Made by a program: the position numbers and the translations under genes. 27,576 bases of DNA from assembly GCA_043772905.1 (NCBI GenBank), contig JAYVFS010000270.1, forward strand, positions 1 through 27,576, in the 5' to 3' direction. Position 1 is the first letter of the stretch. Every line of letters begins with the position of its first letter. Shown here piece by piece: positions 24,391-27,576 of this stretch. Below the pieces are notes generated by a model. It searched no databases and was not told the DNA's origin. It saw nothing but the letters and a program-made list of their open reading frames with translations. The stretch comes from JAAFJT01 sp043772905. Lineage in GTDB: Bacteria; Bacteroidota; Bacteroidia; Chitinophagales; Saprospiraceae.

Positions 24391-25329
24391 ATGAAAATTG
24401 TATTCATGGGAACGCCTGAATTTGCGGTTGCGTCCTTAGATATTTTAATAAAAAACGGTTTTGATGTCGTTGCAGTTATTACAGCAACCGATAAACTCGG
24501 TGGGCGAGGAGGGAGGCAAATTCTTCAATCTGCCGTTAAACAATACGCTGTGGCGCATAATTTGCCTGTTTTGCAACCTGAAAAGCTGAAAAACCCTGAA
24601 TTCATTGAAATACTGAGGGGTCTTGAAGCCGACCTTTTTGTGGTTGTGGCGTTCCGAATGTTGCCCGAAATCGTTTGGACGATGCCGCCTTTGGGGACGA
24701 TAAACGTACATGGTTCTTTGTTGCCTAAATATCGTGGGGCTGCGCCGATTAATTGGGCTGTCATTAATGGTGAAAAAGAAACAGGTGTCACAACGTTTTT
24801 TCTAAAACATGAAATTGATACAGGTGATGTTATTTTTAGAGAAAAACTACCAATTGGGGAGGATGAAACAGTCGGCGAAATACATGATAAAATGATGTTA
24901 CTTGGTGCAGAAACGCTTTTGAAAACGGTACAAGCCATTGATAATCATAATGTTGTGCCACAACCGCAACCCAATGAAGCGGCAACTCATGCACCTAAAA
25001 TTTTCAATGAAACATGTCAAATAAACTTTACAAAGACAGCGACCGAAGTGCATAATTTTGTACGCGGTTTATCACCTTATCCGACTGCTTGGACGGTTTT
25101 AGAGGGTTTAAAATTAAAGATTTTTAGAACATCTAAGGAAATTACTCCCCCTCAGTATGAAGCAGGAAAATTGCTCACAGATGGAAAAAGTTATTTGAAA
25201 ATAGCTTGTTCAGACGGTTTTGTTCATCTTCTTGATATTCAATTAGAAGGTCGGAAACGGATGTTGATTCGTGATTTTTTGAATGGATATCAGATTGAGA
25301 TACAAAATATTACGCCTCATTCCACCTAA
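24391..25329 (+). CDS. fmt: Methionyl-tRNA formyltransferase
   Basis: This 312-residue enzyme formylates initiator Met-tRNA using 10-formyltetrahydrofolate. The N-terminal Rossmann domain begins MKIVFMGTPEFAVASLDIL. The catalytic region has NVHGSLLPKYRGAAP with Asn 105 and His 107, followed by HEIDTGDVI containing the active-site Asp. The C-terminal OB-like domain spans about 205-312 (VHNFVRGLSPYPTAWT). Length matches the family. It stands alone, without def beside it. One copy of the TACTGAGGGG word lies in the leader and two more inside, read as LRG and as Pro-Gln-Tyr. Confidence 0.96.
   Translation: MKIVFMGTPEFAVASLDILIKNGFDVVAVITATDKLGGRGGRQILQSAVKQYAVAHNLPVLQPEKLKNPEFIEILRGLEADLFVVVAFRMLPEIVWTMPPLGTINVHGSLLPKYRGAAPINWAVINGEKETGVTTFFLKHEIDTGDVIFREKLPIGEDETVGEIHDKMMLLGAETLLKTVQAIDNHNVVPQPQPNEAATHAPKIFNETCQINFTKTATEVHNFVRGLSPYPTAWTVLEGLKLKIFRTSKEITPPQYEAGKLLTDGKSYLKIACSDGFVHLLDIQLEGRKRMLIRDFLNGYQIEIQNITPHST
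24611..24620 (+). repeat. TACTGAGGGG word, copy 19
   Basis: Exact word with 4 G, sense in fmt, read as Leu-Arg-Gly (EILRGLEA). Confidence 0.9.
25148..25157 (-). repeat. TACTGAGGGG word, copy 20
   Basis: Exact word with 5 G, antisense in fmt, read as Pro-Gln-Tyr (TPPQYEA). It is the only copy in this frame. Confidence 0.9.
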
Positions 25330-25351
25330 TTAGATGACTTGTCTTGCGTTT

Positions 25352-25708
25352 CTACGAATTAATAGCTTCTTTTGCAGCAGCAACTACTTTTGCCGTATTA
25401 CCGACAAAAACTTCATCACCTACAACGATAACTGGGCGTTTCAAAAAAGTGTATTCTTCAAGTATCAAACGACGATAATCTTTTTCTGTAAGCGTTTGCT
25501 CATGCAAACCCATTGACCGAAATTTTAATGCACGACGACTGAATAAGGCTTCATAACTACCTACCTTTGCCGCCCAAACATCTAAATCATCCGCAGAGAC
25601 GTTTTGGGTTTTTATATCTTGAAAGGCACAAGCCGCCTCAACAGCACCTATTTCTTTGATGATGCGTTGACACGTATTGCAACTCGAAAGGTGGAAAATA
25701 TTTTTCAT
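25352..25708 (-). CDS. ArsC/Spx-family thioredoxin-fold protein
   Basis: This 118-residue protein has the ArsC/Spx fold pattern: a CNTC motif (Cys 10 and Cys 13) after the first strand, LFSRRALKFRSMGL, then EEYTFLKRPVIVVGDEVFVG with the conserved Lys-Arg-Pro before the final strands. It may be an arsenate-reductase-like enzyme or a small redox protein; the double cysteine recalls Spx, but Spx interaction partners cannot be shown here. No ars genes are nearby. I chose the start at 25708 (MKNIFHL), with an in-frame ATG at 25714 adding two residues. It is divergent from the nucleoside phosphorylase gene with a gap of about 32 bp. Confidence 0.82.
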   Translation of the reverse strand: MKNIFHLSSCNTCQRIIKEIGAVEAACAFQDIKTQNVSADDLDVWAAKVGSYEALFSRRALKFRSMGLHEQTLTEKDYRRLILEEYTFLKRPVIVVGDEVFVGNTAKVVAAAKEAINS

Positions 25709-25740
25709 AAACAATTGATAATTAAACTTTTAGATAAAAT

Positions 25741-26619
25741 ATGGTTTACTCCGATTCTGAACTTATATTACGTCCTGATGGCAGCATTTACCATTTGAAC
25801 TTGCTGCCAGAGCATGTTGCGCCCATCGTTTTTACGGTCGGCGACCCTGAAAGAGTGGGCGAAGTTAGTAAGCATTTTGATAAAATTGACATACAACGCA
25901 ATCACCGTGAGTTTGTGACACACGTTGGTACTTTGAAAGGGCAACGCGTTATGGTGGTTTCGACGGGCATCGGGACAGACAATATAGATATTGTGATGAC
26001 TGAATTGGATGCTTTGGTTAATATTGATTTTACAACCCGCACTGCAAAAACGGAATTGACCCCCCTCAGTATTATTCGCATCGGCACATCAGGAAGCATA
26101 CAAGAAAGTATAGACGTTGATTCGATTGTCGTTTCAGAGATGGCTGTGGGTCTCGATAATCTGATGCATTTTTATGATGCGCCTCAACAGGCAAAAGAAT
26201 TTGATTTGGCGGATCAATTGGCAGACTATTTGGAATCAAAAAGTGAGGATTTGGTTTTGATGCCTTATGTTTTTTCTGCAGATAAAAAATTATTACAATT
26301 GTTTGATAAAGTACAATTTGCAAAAGGAATAACCGTTACTTCGCCTGGATTTTACGCGCCGCAAGGCAGAATACTGAGGGGGGCAGGTACAGAGCCCAAT
26401 CTCGTGAAATTGCTGCAAGGTTTTAAAATGAAAAATGGTTTGTTGACTAATTTTGAAATGGAAACGGCGGGTATTTACGGAATGGCACGACTTTTAGGGC
26501 ATCAAGCAGTTTCGATTTCTACAATTTTAGCGAACAGAATTACAGGTCGTTTTAGTGAAAAACCACAGCAGTCGGTCGAAAGAATGATTGAACAAGTGTT
26601 GAATATTATTATACCTTAA
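25741..26619 (+). CDS. Nucleoside phosphorylase (uridine phosphorylase-like)
   Basis: This 292-residue enzyme belongs to the PNP/UDP phosphorylase family, which cleaves nucleosides with phosphate to free base and ribose-1-phosphate in salvage. Conserved features are FTVGDPERV (phosphate region), VSTGIGTDNIDIVMTEL, IIRIGTSGSI, GFYAPQGR and NFEMETAGIYGMARLLGH (ribose and base binding). The FYAPQGR and FEMETAGI blocks favour uridine-type over purine-type specificity, but this is not certain. Two TACTGAGGGG words lie inside, read as PLS and LRG. Confidence 0.88.
   Translation: MVYSDSELILRPDGSIYHLNLLPEHVAPIVFTVGDPERVGEVSKHFDKIDIQRNHREFVTHVGTLKGQRVMVVSTGIGTDNIDIVMTELDALVNIDFTTRTAKTELTPLSIIRIGTSGSIQESIDVDSIVVSEMAVGLDNLMHFYDAPQQAKEFDLADQLADYLESKSEDLVLMPYVFSADKKLLQLFDKVQFAKGITVTSPGFYAPQGRILRGAGTEPNLVKLLQGFKMKNGLLTNFEMETAGIYGMARLLGHQAVSISTILANRITGRFSEKPQQSVERMIEQVLNIIIP
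26062..26071 (-). repeat. TACTGAGGGG word, copy 21
   Basis: Exact word with 6 G, antisense in the phosphorylase gene, read as Pro-Leu-Ser (LTPLSII). Confidence 0.9.
26372..26381 (+). repeat. TACTGAGGGG word, copy 22
   Basis: Exact word with 6 G, sense in the phosphorylase gene, read as Leu-Arg-Gly (RILRGAG). Confidence 0.9.
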
Positions 26620-26764
26620 TTTATTTTTAGTAAAAGGACAGTTTGTAATTATTTTTTAGTAAATGTTGATTTTGTTAATATATTGACAGTCAATAAAATA
26701 CGGTTTAAGAAATAAATAACTGCAACTTTGTTGTAAAAAAAATAAAAAAAAGTTCATACCATTT

Positions 26765-26794
26765 TTTGAAATTTCATGAGGTGTCATAAATTTG
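26765..26794 (+). promoter_or_regulatory. Bacteroidota-type promoter for the acidic-tail gene
   Basis: TTTG at 26765-26768 and TAAATTTG at 26787-26794 are separated by 18 bp, close to the -33/-7 consensus of Bacteroidota. This leaves a leader of about 80 nt before the ATG at 26882. The rest of the 26620-26881 gap is AT-rich with no other clear feature. Confidence 0.6.
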
Positions 26795-26881
26795 ACCCTA
26801 AATTACGAATTTAAATAAAACAAGAATCACTCTCTGCCTCAAATTTGGAAGTAAAGCCTCCACATAAAAAAATCTCGTAGC

Positions 26882-27307
26882 ATGGCTAATAAAGTTTCTA
26901 GACCCAAACTCGTCAAAGACTGGGATAAAATGCCCAAGGAAATCGTTGCGGCGATTAAAGCGGAATACCCAAATGGTTTTTCGCATAAATTAATTAATTA
27001 CACCACGCCAAAAGGTGAAAAGGTATTGGCATTGCCCTACGATACAGAGGATATCGCCTACCTTGTGCGTGTCACTGTTATGGAATCAAAAAATGTTTTC
27101 AAAGGCACTGATGACGATGACGATGATGATGTGGTTGCAGTAAAAGCACCGCGTGAAGACCTCGACCTCGATGGATTGGATATTGATGGTTTGAAAGAAG
27201 AGGACGATTCGTTCAGTGGTGGTGACGACGATGACGATGAATATGTCTCTCCAGCACGCCGTCGGCGCACTAAAAACGACGATGATGATGACGATGATGA
27301 TTATTAA
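26882..27307 (+). CDS. Hypothetical protein with Asp-rich tail
   Basis: This 141-residue protein has a compact N-terminal region (about 1-75: KVSRPKLVKDWDKMPKEIV, FSHKLINYTTPKGEKVLALP, DTEDIAYLVRVTVMES) and a highly acidic C-terminal half with three Asp runs, a basic patch PARRRRTK and a terminal Tyr. I recall similar proteins in Cytophagales-like genomes but cannot name a function. The acidic tail resembles nucleic-acid-mimic or chaperone-like tails, for example the RNA polymerase delta subunit, by composition only. The run is made of mixed GAC and GAT codons, so it is coding, not a simple microsatellite. Confidence 0.75.
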   Translation: MANKVSRPKLVKDWDKMPKEIVAAIKAEYPNGFSHKLINYTTPKGEKVLALPYDTEDIAYLVRVTVMESKNVFKGTDDDDDDDVVAVKAPREDLDLDGLDIDGLKEEDDSFSGGDDDDDEYVSPARRRRTKNDDDDDDDDY

Positions 27308-27383
27308 TCAACGTCAATTCGAAATATTAAGTAATATGTATGCTTAACCCTGATGTTCTTGGGTTAAAATAAAAAGAAGTGTA

Positions 27384-27421
27384 AAAAATCACCTGATGCA
27401 GTTTGTCATCAGGTGATTTTT
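27384..27421 (+). terminator. 15-bp perfect terminator after the acidic-tail gene
   Basis: Arms 27384-27398 and 27407-27421 are perfect with an 8-nt loop. The right arm ends in a T-run on the plus strand. It is the clearest rho-independent terminator in the window. Confidence 0.88.
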
Positions 27422-27441
27422 TATTTTATCGCCTACCGACC

Positions 27442-27470
27442 TTGTTTCGTCGTTTTTTTTCTTATATTTG
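27442..27470 (+). promoter_or_regulatory. Promoter for a gene beyond the right edge
   Basis: TTG at 27442-27444 and TATATTTG at 27463-27470, 18 bp apart, match the Bacteroidota -33/-7 pattern. No long ORF begins before the window ends. A tiny ATG-to-TAG frame of nine codons at 27501-27530 lies downstream. Confidence 0.55.
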
Positions 27471-27576
27471 GTTATTGTAGAGAACTTTTGTAGAACCTAA
27501 ATGGCTTTAAGACTGTCTAAGATAATGTAGCGTTTAGTATTTAAACAATTATCTACCTTGACAATATCACTTAAAC

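Noticed and set aside
316..26381. TACTGAGGGG copies as a CRISPR-like or tandem array
   Set aside because: Copies are scattered over 26 kb in both orientations with irregular spacing and no unique spacers.
316..26381. Thr-Glu-Gly as a shared protein motif explaining the repeated word
   Set aside because: Only 7 of 20 coding copies read TEG; the rest read LRG, PSV, PLS or PQY, so a peptide cannot be the cause.
27106..27305. Microsatellite in the Asp-rich region
   Set aside because: GAC and GAT codons are mixed and the frame is maintained, so it is a coding acidic tract.
1..27576. tRNA, rRNA or riboswitch genes
   Set aside because: No cloverleaf with a GGTTCRA arm, rRNA segment or known riboswitch core was recognised on reading; a covariance-model search would settle this.

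Overview
The window looks like chromosomal DNA of a member of the Bacteroidota, class uncertain. The evidence is AT-rich sequence, several secreted proteins ending in type IX secretion (T9SS) sorting tails, upstream TAnnTTTG (-7) boxes typical of this phylum, and families common there (TIGR03805-like beta-helix, lamin-tail domain, LuxC-type acyl-CoA reductase, DUF721). No tRNA, rRNA, CRISPR array or intact insertion sequence was found.

Layout. 122-1685 (+): an overlapping DUF1415 and acyl-CoA reductase pair. 1685-1859: a MITE-like inverted-repeat unit. 1874-8281 (-): beta-helix protein, lamin-tail protein, purB, and a large secreted endonuclease I. 8490-12639 (+): a second secreted endonuclease I, murD and cystathionine beta-synthase. 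12698-18408 (-): accessory-looking genes (DUF5131 with TcmP, Uma2, a small ORF with DUF4365) around an oligopeptidase B gene. 18621-20222 (+): aldo/keto reductase and a SpoU-type RNA methyltransferase. 20306-24221 (-): coiled-coil membrane protein, DUF721 protein, sugar-isomerase-like protein, APC transporter. 24391-27307: fmt (+), an ArsC/Spx-like gene (-), a nucleoside phosphorylase (+) and an acidic-tailed protein (+). No gene-free stretch exceeds 300 bases.

Most striking signal. The non-palindromic word TACTGAGGGG, usually extended as WTACTGAGGGG(G)(G)T, occurs exactly 22 times on the two strands, about once per 1.25 kb. From base composition alone I estimate well under one copy. Twenty copies lie inside genes, in both orientations and in all five reading frames that avoid a stop codon. 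The conserved object is therefore the DNA (or RNA) word, not a peptide. In density and dispersal it resembles DNA uptake sequences (Haemophilus USS, Neisseria DUS) or Chi-like recombination sites. I know of no description of this word. Between 11980 and 19546, around the accessory genes, only one copy is present.

A second signal is a set of unusually long, perfect inverted repeats (up to 33 bp arms) at 3' ends of genes, probably acting as terminators.
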